Source of the DNA: Carya illinoinensis
Taxonomy: Eukaryota > Streptophyta > Magnoliopsida > Fagales > Juglandaceae
Reading direction: 5' to 3'
NCBI RefSeq assembly: GCF_018687715.1
Contig: NC_056766.1
Span: forward strand, 2,046,001-2,110,000
DNA length: 64,000 nucleotides
In this document: positions 37,114-49,603 of the stretch, piece by piece
Numbering within the stretch: the stretch's first letter is position 1
Layout of the letters: each line of letters opens with the position of its first letter
Notes under the pieces: model-generated
What the model was told of the DNA's origin: nothing
The model's input: the letters and a program-made list of their open reading frames with translations, nothing else
Database searches by the model: none
Translations under genes and position numbers: made by a program

Positions 37114-37544
37114 TGTGATACCCTATATGATAAGAATAAGGGTAGGTGGTGAATGTGATCTCATATTGTCTGGGAAAGAGAAGTTATTGCTCTTTATAAG
37201 GTTCCAATTGGACTCCAATTGTATCATTGACTACTTCTTTTGGAATATAGGCCTGTGATTTGGGCCTTCTATTAGGGCATTACAAATGGTATCGGAACCT
37301 ATCCCAACTAGAAATGTGAGACTTGAGCCGTGCCACTTATAATGGATAGACCTGACGAGGATGTCGGGAGATTGTAATACCCCATATGATAAAGATAAGG
37401 GTAGGTGGTGAATGTGATCCCACATTGCTTGGGAATGAGAAGTTCTTACTCGTTATAAGGTTTTAATGGGACTTCGATTATATCATTGACTAATCCTTTT
37501 GAAGTATAGGTCATATGGTTTGGGCCTTCCATTGGAGCATTACA
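37114..37544 (+). mobile_element. complete TRIM retrotransposon, 431 bp
   Basis: Two direct terminal repeats, 37114-37284 (171 bp) and 37373-37544 (172 bp), both begin TGT and end ATTACA. They enclose only 88 bp. The internal part opens with TGGTATCGGAACC (37287-37299), a primer-binding site like initiator tRNA-Met, and ends in a moderately purine-rich stretch before the 3' repeat. A perfect 5-bp GCCTT duplication flanks it (37109-37113 and 37545-37549). Each repeat has a TTTATAAGG or GTTATAAGG TATA-like site. No coding capacity. Tiny LTR elements of this kind are TRIMs, moved by other elements' proteins. It sits about 400 bp past the RNR1 stop codon. Confidence 0.92.
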
Positions 37545-37548
37545 GCCT

Positions 37549-37948
37549 TTAATACAAATTATGAAAAATGCTTTTCTGCACAGGCACTAAACAAGAGATG
37601 AGAAACAGTCTTTATAATTAGATAGGCAACTAACAGGAATAGAGGACATTCCTTTCATATGCTGCTAAGAAAATCTCTTCCACATACATACTTGTTCTTG
37701 TATTTCTCAATTTCTAAACCCCCATTAGAAAAGACTATAACAATAGCCAATTAAACGCTCAAAGAAGGAAACAAAAGTATATTAAACTAAGCTAGGAAGA
37801 GGATGGACCAAATATAGATTCACACTCCACTCTTACACTGTTAAGAAGTTCTTCAATTCTATTCTGCACTAAGATAATTGCCAAAAGGCAGTGCTCTCAC
37901 TTCTCATTGGGAAGAACAACAACGTTTAGGTACTTTTTGCAGGAAAAC
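37549..37948 (-). other. RNR1 3' flank
   Basis: About 400 bp between the TRIM and the RNR1 stop codon, probably holding the 3' untranslated region. No clear AATAAA; plant poly(A) signals are loose. Confidence 0.4.
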
Positions 37949-40900
37949 TTAGCTTCCACAACCCATGCACTCTTCTCGATTCTGCAAGGAACATGCTGCC
38001 TGTGTGATATTGGCATCACTATCAGCTTCAACCCTTCTAGCATTCTCCTGTTTCACCATATTAGAAAAGAAGTCATCACCGGTGGGCTGTGATAAACTGA
38101 AATTTATGTGATTTAAGTAGTTTATACTTTGCAGTGATGGCTCTTTTTTTGGCAGTGGCTCCATTCAAGAGATGGAAATATTGGCAGCTTAAAATATTAA
38201 GATAAAGCAGATCATAGATCTGTCATAATTTCATAACCATGAGAAGTATAAATTACACTGTTAAGAGCAGAGGTGTCAACAGTGAACTTGATAGCATCAG
38301 CTGCAGCACGTGTTCTCAGATAATACATTCCTGTTTTCAGACCCTTGCATGTGGGGGAAAAATTATTAGAGTGAATAGTATAATTGATAATATATATACA
38401 AGCGCGCGCGCGCACACACACTCTCTCTCTCTACTCAGTTGGAACAACCACAAATCAATTAGAGGATGAAACATGGGAAACTCCGTATTAGGGTAGACTC
38501 ATGATATCCAAAAAATATATTAAAATACGACTTGCAAACATTGTAAAAGTTGATACCTTACACCAAGCATAAAAATGCAAGGAAGTTAGCTTCCCAGGAT
38601 CAGGTTGGTCCATGTAAATATTCAGACTCTGACTCTGATCAATGTAGCATCCACGATCAGCAGCCATGTCAACCAATGTCTTTTGCTTTATTTCCCACAC
38701 AGTCCTGATATGTATCAACACTGCCTTAGCATCAGACCAAGATTTTAGCATAGTTGTTAAAATAACAAAAAGAAAATAGAAATACTTGTAGATAGCTTTC
38801 AGCTCTTCAGGAATCTCAAGGATCTTCAAAACCGAGCCATTCTCATATATCATCTTATTCTTAAGCACATCAGACCAAAGACCCATTTCCGTTAAATCAT
38901 GAAGTAGGTGTTTGTTCACTACAACAAATTCACCACTGAGGGGTAACGGGTTAGATGGCAGACAATGGCTAAGCCACTAATTAGAGGAAGCAGTAAATAA
39001 GTAAAACCACACCTTAAAACTCTGCGAGTGTAAATGTTGGAGGTATAAGGTTCAAAACACTCATTGTTTCCAAGAATCTGACTGGTTGAAGCAATGGGCA
39101 TAGGTGCTACAAGGAGGGAGTTTCTTACTCCATTTTGTGAGATCATTTCCCTAAGTGCAGCCCAATCCCAGCGGGGTGATGGTGTTACACCCCACATGTC
39201 CACCTGAAGAACTCCCTAAAGGAAAAAAAAAGATGTTATAGCTCGAGGTGATATCTCCAGGCACAACACATATGCATCAAAATAAAAAGCTGACAGGTAA
39301 GGGTTGCGAAATAAAAGCTGACAGGTAAGGGTTGAATCTTAAAAGATGAACTGAAATAATGAGGAAAAAAGAAAAGTATAATAAAAACAAAATTTTTTAA
39401 CCATTAGTTTCCCCATCTTCTTTTCAGAGAAAGAAGGCTCCTTATACCAGAAAAACTTCCAGTATCATCCGAAGAAGAGGGTGAGATCTGATTTAAAGTC
39501 AACATATGCACCACAAAAGGAACAAATTGGGCAGAATTGTGGAAACCATAAAAATTAAAATAAACTGAGTCAACAATACATACCTTGCTCAGAGGACTTC
39601 CGTGATAGGTCTCATAAGGGCCATCTTTTGAAGCTAACTCAGAAGAAGCTTTCAGCGCATGGTAGTATATGGTTGCAAATATGTCTTTGTTCAGCTGTAA
39701 GGCCTGCAAGACATATCAACATACTGAATCTAGAAAAAAAACTAAAGTTAAGCTAAAACAAGCATATCAAATGAGAGCTAATACCTCTGGTGAATCAAAC
39801 GCCATACCAAGCAGGATGAAGGTATCAGCAAGACCTTGAACTCCAATGCCTATCGGCCTGTGTCGTAAATTTGACCTTTTTGCAGTTTCAATGGGGTAGT
39901 AGTTTATATCAATGACTTTGTTGAGATTTGCCGTAACTACTCTAGTAACCTGTCAGACAAACATATAGAGAAACAAAATGAAAATTTTAACTTCCTGAGA
40001 TACAATAGTAATGCACTGTTGTACAAAGACAAGAAATACAGGGTGGTAACCATATACAAATTTCCATTTACAGCCTTTATAAAAATGCACATAACAGATA
40101 GAGAAGCTTTGTGTACATGGACTTGTTTGTTAAAAATCAGACCTCTGCGAGTTTGTCAAAGTCAAAATATCGGTTTTTTGAATCCCTACTTCCAACAAGC
40201 TTAGACGAGTGTGGCTCAATAGGAGCGCCCTAAGAAAACAAAATAAAAGGCATTAACTAACATGGTAATGAAAGGAAAACAAAGTAACCTGAAACAATAA
40301 ATGAGAGACTGACCTTATCCCTCACATATCGAGGTAAAGCAATGGATGCCAAATTGCAAACTGCAGTTTCAGTCGGACTTGAGAACTCAATGACCTCGGT
40401 GCAGAGGTTTGAGGCCTTGATGGTGCCCAGATTCTGTTGGTTACTTTTCCTATTACAAGAATCCTTGGAGAGGAGAAGAAAAAGAATCAAGAAACCAATA
40501 TGAAAGATTTTTAAACGGTGAAAAGCTTGTGTTTGTCATGTACCTTGAAAAGCATAAAAGGAGTTCCAGTTTCAATCTGGGAATTTAAGATCTCAAACCA
40601 GAGTTTCCTAGAAGATATAACCTTCTTTGCCCTTCCCTGAGTCCACAAACAAAATGACCTGATTGTTGCTTCCAAAGAAAATATCAAATTCTGAAACAGT
40701 AAGGCAGATGGCAGATGATAAAATTTACCGCCTTTTCATATTGGGTGTACAAATTTTCAAATTCTTCTCCCCAATAATCAGCCAAACCGGGAGCCTCATT
40801 TGGGCAAAACAAAGACCATTGTCCATCACCTCGCACTCTTTCCATAAAGAGGTCAGGTATCCAAAGAGCATAAAATAGATCTCGAGCCCGATATTCTTCC

Positions 40901-42891
40901 TTCAAACCAAATGAGAATTATAATTGTATGAGAAAAATATAAGAAAACAACAATACTAATTTAGAGAGAGACAGAGAGAGTACTATTGGGTAGAAAGGGC
41001 ATTATTTGATTGACTATTATAAAGCTCATGAATTGACCCAAGAGTACCTTTCCATGGTTCTTTCTAAGATCTAAAAACTCAAAGACATCAGCATGCCATG
41101 GCTCCAAGTATACAGTGAAAGCTCCTGAAAAATGGAACCAAAGTTATCGTATTTCCATTGCACAATGTGCCTGTATAGTCGTGTGTGTCCGTGTCTGTAA
41201 GGTTTTGCAGAAATACCCTTTCTCTTTCCTCCCCCTTGATCAACATAACGAGCAGTATCATTAAACACACGAAGCATAGGAACAATGCCATTAGAAGTCC
41301 CATTTGTCCCACAAATGTAGCTGCCTGTTGCACGGATATTATGAACAGAGAAACCAATTCCTCCAGCTGATTTGCTAATAACAGCACATTCCTTCAAGGT
41401 ATCAAATATTCCCTGAATGCTATCATCTTTCATACACACAAGAAAGCAGCTACTCATCTGCCATATCATATTTCAGGAGAACTGAAAGTAAAAAAGGATA
41501 CACCCAGGGAAGAGAGAGTGTGTAAAAACAAATTGTGTGTTTTTATTCTCAGAAAAAATGAACATCGTGATTAACAGGAGGAGGAAAACCAAAACTGCAA
41601 GAACATACTTGGGGCTGTGGAGTTCCTGCATTAAAAAGGGTAGGGGTAGCATGAGTGAACCAACGCTGAGACATCAAATGGTATGTCTTAAGAACAGAGA
41701 CCATGTCATCTTTGTGGATACCAACGGCAACTCTCATTAACATGTGCTGAGGCCTTTCCACAACCTTCCCATCAACCTTTAAAAGATATGACCTCTCAAG
41801 AGTTTTGAAGCCAAAATAATCATATTCAAAATCTCTGTCATAGTTTATCTCACTGTCCAGGCGTGCAGCATTCTGAAACCAAGAAATATACATTCCTCAA
41901 TGGCACGAATGATGAATAAATATACATTCCTAGAGAAATGCATATGTAGAACCCTTACTCCAACATCTTCGTCAGAATAATAATGATATTGAGTCTTGCT
42001 AAAACAGTTGGGACTAATGTTTGGTTGAGTTTGAGAAACTAGTCAAAGTAAGCAATGACTAGAATTACTAGAAACGTTGAAGAAGGAGAAAGAGAAGAAA
42101 GAAGTTGCAAATCATACAGCAATAAGGTCGTGGCAATAAGTTAGAGAGCCATCTGAAGCCAAGGAACCAATTTGGAGTTTGTAACAAACAAACACGTTTG
42201 GTATTACCTTCATAACTATTTCATATACATCATAAGCAATAAGAGAACTCTTCTGCCCAGAGCTCTTATCGAAATTGTCGTACATGACCTTTATCCTGCA
42301 TCATCCATGCACACAATTCAAGTCGTTTCGCTATATGACGTTTTTCCAATCCAAAACATTCTTCAAAACTGTTACTTATGAAAAAATAAAAATAAAACGT
42401 TCTTCAAACTAGAATCAATCAGATCAAATTTGCAAGTAACATATTAGTCACATAGAACACTCACGTCTCTGAAAAAGACTCCTTCGTATTCTTATGCAGA
42501 TTCGAAACAGCGATTCTTGCGGCCAACTGATCAAGTTCCAATGCACTCAAAAATAAGCATGTAGAAATTCTTACACCGCATGCATGGTTATCAAATTAAT
42601 GATGATACATTGATACTCATATATCACGAAATCCATATAGCAAAACTAAAAACGAATACCTACCAAAGCATAATCGGGGTGGTTCGTGGTCATGGCAGCC
42701 GCAGTTTCCGCAGCCAATTCATCGAGTTGGATGGTTGTGACACCCTCGTAGAGCCCAGCACAGACCTTCCGCGTGACAAGAACAGGATCGCAATGCTCGA
42801 CGTTGAGCCCGTAACTCAGCTTCTTCACCCGGGCCGTGATCTTTTCAAATTGCAACGGTTCTTGGCTCCCGTCCCTTTTCACCACATGCAT
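37949..42891 (-). CDS. RNR1: ribonucleoside-diphosphate reductase large subunit
   Basis: Seventeen exons join to 823 residues: 42891-42664, 42526-42465, 42295-42208, 41872-41609, 41457-41217, 41124-41048, 40899-40729, 40636-40544, 40463-40314, 40229-40143, 39949-39785, 39703-39584, 39215-39013, 38935-38786, 38704-38557, 38343-38257, 38086-37949. All use GT-AG. The class Ia enzyme reduces NDPs to dNDPs with the R2 subunit in the cytosol. An N-terminal ATP cone ([20 protein letters not shown]) is the overall activity switch. Active-site residues are present: Cys218 (SSCFLVC), Cys429 with Glu431 in NLCTEV, Cys444 (ETAVCNLAS), the radical-path Tyr pair in [10 protein letters not shown] (756-757), and the C-terminal redox pair ECMGCGS. 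The gene looks intact. An E2F-type motif lies upstream. Confidence 0.97.
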
Positions 42892-44630
42892 TTTGTCACT
42901 GCGAAAAGAGGAACTCTGAGGATGAATTTTTGTGATCTGTTTGATGGATCAGTGAAGAGTTTCCTCGAATATATAGGAGACATGCCTTGTGGTACTCTGA
43001 TAGATAATGTATAGAATGGTATGGGAATTAGGGAAGGAAGAAGAGTGCAAGGGAAGATTCATCACACCCAGAAAACAAAGATTGCCAAGGAAGGAAGAGC
43101 AACGGTCTGAAAGTTTGAAAAGAGTTTACATTGGGTTTGACTTATCCACAATATGTACCGAACTTTGACGCAACTCAAACATGACAAATAGGATATATTC
43201 CCGACAACTACAGCAAATTAAACAAAAATTATTTCATAAATTTACGTGATTTCATATAGTCTATTTCATATGACGAGATACGTTAAATTACTTTTATAAT
43301 CTATTTGTTACTCAGCTGACTTCATTTCATGTGGTGGCATTGAACTGGTTCAACTCATGTCTTGGCGGGAAACTTCTAACACCGAATCTACAGTATCAAA
43401 TAATTTAAACTTTAAGTCTTTAATAAAATATGTTACGTGTTGAAAAATGTTTAGGTATACTGTAAATAATAATAAAAAATTAGGTAAAAAATAATAATAG
43501 AATATTAAATAACTGTAAAAAATAATGAATAGAAAAAATTAATAAAAAATAATAATAAAATAATAAATAATAGTTAAGTATATTAAAAAGTATCGAGGTA
43601 CTCCCAATACCCAAACGCACCCTTAACAAAAAAAGTTCCTTATACAATATGTTTGCTTTTAAGATGAATCTTGCTGCTTGCAAGTTTAATATGTCAAATT
43701 ATTTATTTTGAAATTCATAATAATTACAAAAAATACTAAAATATAAATATTTATTTTATAGAAATGTTTCAGACAAATAAAGATTTTATAAAAATATATA
43801 AATTGACATGATTTGATATATTACGATAAATTATAAAAAAAATTTTATTGTAAATAGATTTAAAGTATCATATGAAATTATGTCAATTTGTAAATTTATT
43901 TTTTGAGTAATACTAGATGTAATCTTAAGATCTACAAACTAATTTCGTCCACTTTTTTCTCAAAGGAAGTGTGGGAGACTTGTATAACCTAAAACTGTAA
44001 ATATTATTTCGCTTATTTTTATGAGTTTTTTTTTTTCTGTGATTGTAACTTTTATTTTTTTATGAAAAATGATATTTGTAATCGTGGAATACGCAAGCGC
44101 CACACAATCTCTTTAAAAAGAAAAAATCTGTTTATCATTATTTTTCTCATCATCTCATAATGTGGTATTAAATGACAGGTTTATAAGTAAAATATAATAA
44201 ATAGTTTCTAATCATCTAATGTCACGTTATGAGATGATGATGTCACATTATAGAATAATGAAAAGATGGTGTAAAAAATAATGATGAGTAACATTATTCT
44301 TTTAAAAAAATGAATAAATACGAGATCTATATAGTAAAAAAATTAATTTTTTAATAATATGCTTTAATTTTTTTAAAAATAATTATATAGTACTTATGAA
44401 TTCCATGATTGTGTTAGTATTACTCAATTTTTTTTTAATTTATGAAAGTATTAAGTAGTCTTATTGTACTTGTAAGTAGATATTTTCTTTGAGGATATGT
44501 CGGTCAGAGGCAACGTGGGCGTAAAGAAGTTCATGTTCACGTTTGAATTTCAACCCAAACGACCGTCACCGGTGAGTCTTACCAGAAAGGAGGCGGGACG
44601 GAAGACTTTGTTAGTTAGTTAACCGCAAAC

Positions 44631-44632
<2 letters not shown>
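42892..44632. other. RNR1/LCV2 divergent intergenic region
   Basis: 1.8 kb between head-to-head starts. Contains the E2F motif, a family B copy at about 43795-43905, and otherwise AT-rich sequence with no gene. Confidence 0.6.
43364..43372. promoter_or_regulatory. E2F-type site upstream of RNR1
   Basis: GGCGGGAAA (complement TTTCCCGCC) is a perfect E2F/DP consensus about 470 bp before the RNR1 start codon. Plant RNR genes are known to be switched on at G1/S through E2F sites, so this is a credible S-phase element. It is the only such match I noticed between RNR1 and LCV2. Confidence 0.65.

Positions 44633-44664
<32 letters not shown>
44633..44664 (+). repeat. (CT)16 in the LCV2 leader
   Basis: Perfect CT run ending 30 bp before the LCV2 ATG. 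Pyrimidine tracts of this type are usual in plant 5' leaders. Confidence 0.9.
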
Positions 44665-44667
<3 letters not shown>

Positions 44668-44693
44668 CTTGCCGACTGAAATCGAAGGTGAAA

Positions 44694-46602
44694 ATGGCGG
44701 ATAACCAGGACTCCACGTCCAGCCCTCTGAATCAATCAGTCGACCCGGACGAGGTCGCAAAGTCTCCTCCGAACTCACCCAATTCCTCTACTCGTAAGGT
44801 CAGTTCCTCTTCATAAATTAACGTTCTTTTTCGCTTTAGGGAAAACTTACCCCAATTCACTAGATCTTGTACGTACCTCTGTGCAATATATTCACTGTTC
44901 CATTCAATTTATTTGATCATTTCCATCTTTGTCTTTTTCGTTAAATCCTTTTTAGTTAAGCTGTTACTCCTAAATTGAAATAATCAACTCTTAGTTGCAG
45001 ACTTTTTTTTCAATTTTTGTTGGCTATAATATGTGGTAATTGTCATGCTCAGATAATATTTATGAAACTTGAATGCAGTACTAGAGCATTGATTCGTTCG
45101 TTTTCTCAGGCCTGCTATGCTGTTCTCCAGAGCTGGGTTTCAAAAAAGTTCATGACTGGATGGTAATAAATGGTTTACTTTTTCTTTGGAGATGTTGTTA
45201 GTATGAACAAAACTTAGCGTTCAAACGGTGAAATTGTAGTGTGGTCCTTTTTCCTGTTGCCGTTACATTCCTCTTCACATGGTGGTTTATTCAGTTCGTT
45301 GATGGTTTCTTCAGTCCAATATATGCCAGTCTTGGCGTTAACATATTTGGTGAGTAGCTAAGGCCTCAATCGAATGTTTGTTTCTCATGTTTGAAGCTTT
45401 GACGTGAATCCTTGATGATTTCAGCTTTCCTTTATGCTTCATTATGTGATACAATATTCTTTATTTTCATTTGCTTCATCATTGCTCGGTATAATTTCTT
45501 CTTCTTCTTCTCTTTCTTCTTATGTCTAAACAAGTTTAATTTCTCAATCAATGGCATCGTCATTGGATACTTCTTCTTCTTGCAGGCCTTGGGTTTGTTA
45601 CATCACTAATTTTCATATCCTTTATCGGTATATTCGCTTCATCATGGGTGGGTGCCACTGTTTTTTGGATTGGAGAATGGTTTATAAAAAGAATGCCTTT
45701 TGTTAAGCACATTTACTCGGCCTTGAAACAGATTAGTACTGCTATTTCTCCAGGTAATACCACTCATTTAGCTTTTAAGATCCATTATTACCAGGGGTTA
45801 ATTAATTCTTCATGGCACAGCATTATTTTGGAGTAATAGCAGTCATATGTTTAATAACTTCAACCTCACACTGTGGTGGGACAAACTGTTTGACATTATT
45901 TTCTCACTATTGCACTCAAAATTTAGCTGGATTAGAAAACAATGTTTAAAGCCTTTTATCTTTTTTAGTTCCGTGATCGCACCATCTGCGGAAGGATGTA
46001 GTTGAAGTCTGTGTGGACTACATAGCCACAAGGACAGAAACACTTTCTATTTATTTGCATTACTGCCATAAGTGATCACCACATTTATTTTCCAGCACTT
46101 ATTTCCTTGGCAGCACACCATCTATTTTTGCATAAATATGAATATCCCTTTTCGTTTTCTTTTGTGTAACTTATAGCCGAAAGTATTCCTTCTTGGCATC
46201 ATATTTGTGCCTATATAACTCTTTCCACTTGTTAATCTACAAAAATTCAAAATGTCTTCTTGGTTGCTGACACAGCCTGTTATATTTGCACATATATGTT
46301 GATTCATGTTCTTTTTTTCTTTCTTTTATAGATCAGAACACCACAGCTTTTAAAGAGGTTGCGATCATTCGTCATCCTCGTATTGGTGAATATGCGTTTG
46401 GTTTTATCACATCCTCTGTTATCCTTCAGGTAGATATGGTGTGTCCAATCTAGTAAAAGCAGTGTAATATGTTTGCTAGATAGCTTGTTTGATGTTGTTA
46501 TGAGATCCACCTAAGGAGGACTTTAATTCAACACGTGTATGTTTTGATCTATTTTCCCACTGGATCATAATTGAAATTGGGCATTTTTCTTTTTCTTTTT
46601 TT

Positions 46603-46640
<38 letters not shown>

Positions 46641-47708
46641 ATGGGAAAATAAAACTATTTGAAGGTTGAGGTAGAAAATTCATTCAAATAACCTCTCTTT
46701 TCCTTCAAACATCATACCAACAATATGTACACAACAATGAATATGGAAGTGAAAGATTTGCATATTCGCTCAACATCTGGTGATGACTCACCAAGGAAAG
46801 GATGGGGAAAATAAAGAATGCAAAAAAGGAAGATTGTTTAAATATTAGTCATCAATATTTTACTAGCCACACGAGATATGAAATTCAAGCATCATCAGCT
46901 TTCCATATTGATGGCTCTCCCACCTTTGGAGTTTTAATACCAAAAATGAAAATATTGAAACAACATATTTAACTCCTGAGAAATGCACTTTTTTTGGAAG
47001 TTGTTTCTTATTTGGAAAGTTTTCATGCGTGATTTCAGTTTTGGACAGGTTGCCATGTGTTGAAGGTCTAATCATGGACAAACTCAATGAGTTATCCTTA
47101 TCATTGGACATAGTTAAATTACTGCCCAAACCATTTGAACCTAACCAGTTAATTGGAGCACCCAGTTTGTTGCCAATGGGCTTTACACAGAATGTCTTAA
47201 GTTTATTTAATTATTTATTACAAAATTTTCATTCAATGTTCATAGATTGACTGTTATTCTTGAATTGGATTTTTGATGATTGGTTCTAGAGGGATGATGG
47301 AGATGTGGAGCTATGCAGTGTTTACGTCCCAACCAACCATCTGTACATTGGTGATATTTTTCTGGTCAATTCTGAAGAGATCATACGACCAAATTTGTCT
47401 ATTCGAGAAGGCATAGGTACATTCTGCATATGCATTCCTTCTCATAGCAGTGATGTTGTCCTTTATTTTGGAAGAAATTGTGTTATCTCTTACTGCACGT
47501 GAAAAAAAGGTTAAAAGTTGATACCATCGGGATAAAGTCATTTTATATCACATAAACTATGCTTTGAAGATGTACAGATAAAGATCCTCTTTTCCCCTGT
47601 AATGCAGAGATCATAGTTTCGGTGGGTATGACAATGCCACAGGTGATCTCTCCTATAGAAAGGATCCCGCCTCTAAGTGATTATATTCCTCTGGACTCAA
47701 TGATTTGA
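44694..47708 (+). CDS. LCV2: LIKE COV 2 (DUF502 membrane protein)
   Basis: Seven exons: 44694-44798, 45110-45162, 45240-45349, 45586-45753, 46332-46429, 47290-47416, 47608-47708; 253 residues, all GT-AG and in frame. The N-terminus has SPPNSPNSSTRKACYAVLQS, and the DUF502 core follows: KKFMTG, VVLFPVAVTFLFTWWFIQFV (first membrane span), NIFGLGFVTSLIFISFIGIF (second span), WFIKRMPFVKHIYSALKQIS, VAIIRHPRIGEYAFGFITSS, VYVPTNHLYIGD. The relative COV1 limits vascular differentiation in stems, and the family is placed in Golgi/secretory traffic. The start is the first ATG after the CT-rich leader. The C-terminus (PPLSDYIPLDSMI) differs from the Arabidopsis ending I recall. Intron 5 holds a G34 run. 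Confidence 0.94.
46605..46638. repeat. G34 homopolymer in LCV2 intron 5
   Basis: 34 consecutive G directly after a T-rich run. On the transcript it would be a strong G-quadruplex former, about 170 nt past the splice donor. Confidence 0.9.
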
Positions 47709-49603
47709 AGGCATTAAGGAAAGTTGACACCATGATGCCTTTTGCGATTTTGGAGTTTAGAGTCGTCAATGTATATTGCTCATGGTTTCACTCCAGGTTA
47801 ACATGATAAGATACTAGATGCTTTATAGAATACCTTAACAGAAGGCACCCATTCTTTGAGAAGCAAAGTCATGTCCGGTCATGGAATCATGAGATGGGAT
47901 CATTACTAATTATGTGGTCTTTTGGGTCTGGCCACCATCTGTATGTTGCTCAATGTTGTATCACTTGCTTGTGTAAAAGGAAATGCTTAGCTGTTCTTTT
48001 TCTTCCTTTTTTGGGTATAAAAACTAATTTAACTCTCATATAATTTCACTCCAACCCGCTCAATTTCTTACCCACTTGATCATGTATGATGAATCCAATC
48101 TTCGAAGGAAGTAAGTTGTTATTATGACAGATACAGATGAATGACATTTTCAGCAACCTTGAGGTTTTGAAATACATGTTGTGTTGGTATAATGACCTGG
48201 GTGGTGGTGCATATCATGGATTTGCAGTTTCTCAACTCCAATTCTATCATCTACCATTTGACAAAGGTGCACTACAGCAGTAAAGCTGCGAATAAGAGGC
48301 ATCTTTTGCATTTGCCCTAGCTCAATACACAATGTTGAGTGGTGCTAGCCTTTTGTAGTTTTGAAGTCATCAATGGCTCCCATGTACTATATGCAGCATC
48401 CCATATTCAAGGGTGTGCTGATCCCTACTCACAAAATTATTCAATGCAGTTATATTTTCAGCAGCCAAAGTCAACGTTACGAGGTTCATGCCTCTTTGTA
48501 GTTGACTGGTGCTAGGATTAGGATTTAACACATGCCTTGGGAAGGATTTTGGTTCGACAACATAGAAAAACCACCCACAAACGGACAGAATTGGAGTAAT
48601 GGTATTTGTATGTAACAGTGTCCCAGCGTACCCGAGAATCAGATCGAATTTGAATGTATTTCTAATTATTATTTCGTAATTCTGAATTACAAATGAGGTA
48701 GTATTCTCATTTTATCGCAGACCATTAAAATTACCAGAATTTCTCACTGAGGTGAAGGAGAAGGGGATGACCCATTAAAAACGATACCAAGCCAACTGCA
48801 AAAGAAATACTCTGAAATCCAAATATAGTTTAGGCACTCAATAAATCACTACTCTCCCTTCGCTGTGTTTAAGATCCATCAAGCTCATGCTTGATACAGT
48901 TCTCAAATTATTAATGGACGGTATGCTATTTCACCCTTTGTCCATTGCAATGAAACATTCACAGTGTGTGTGTGTGTGTGTGTGTGTGTTAGAGAGAGAG
49001 AGAGAGAGAGGTCGAAGAAGAAGATAGGAAGAGAAGAGGAAAAACCTTATACCTCAACTGGGAGACAGGCAAGGAACATATATCAATCTTTGACACACAC
49101 AAGCGGATGAAGGAGGTGGAGGAGAAAAGGAAGAGGAGGGAGAAGATGGGGAGAATTTCAAGAAATTTCTCATAAATCAATTGATCGGGAAAAAAATGGG
49201 TGTTGATTAAGATACAACAGAGATGGCCCGATTAGCCTGAATTACAAGACATATACAATAATACAACCAAGATACATAAGACGTCCCTCTCCTGAAAAGT
49301 TAATACCTTCCCCCTCTTTCTTCCTATCCTTCAAAACTGTGCCCATCCGCAGTCATAAATCTATCCCAACTAATAAAGAAACCTCAACAAGAAAGAATTG
49401 GTGCAAGCAGTTGAGATGAGAAAGATAGAGTTAAAGAAATTGAAACAGCAGATCCCACCGGTTAAAAAAGCAATCAAAAGCACATTGTCAGAATAGAGTG
49501 TAGAATACCATCAACTGCATAAAAATATCCCTCCCAATTTTAATCCTTACACCTAGTATCCTTAGGGATGCTTACCCTGGTTATCCTTCTACAATAACGC
49601 CAC
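47709..49603. other. LCV2/PTBP3 convergent intergenic region
   Basis: Holds the 3' ends of both transcripts and a compound microsatellite: (GT)13 at 48964-48989 followed by (AG)10 at 48991-49010. No gene recognised. Confidence 0.6.

Noticed and set aside
38910..38930. A CACTA terminus (CACTACAACAAATTC) in RNR1
   Set aside because: It is normal RNR1 coding sequence (GEFVVVNKH); no partner terminus or duplication.
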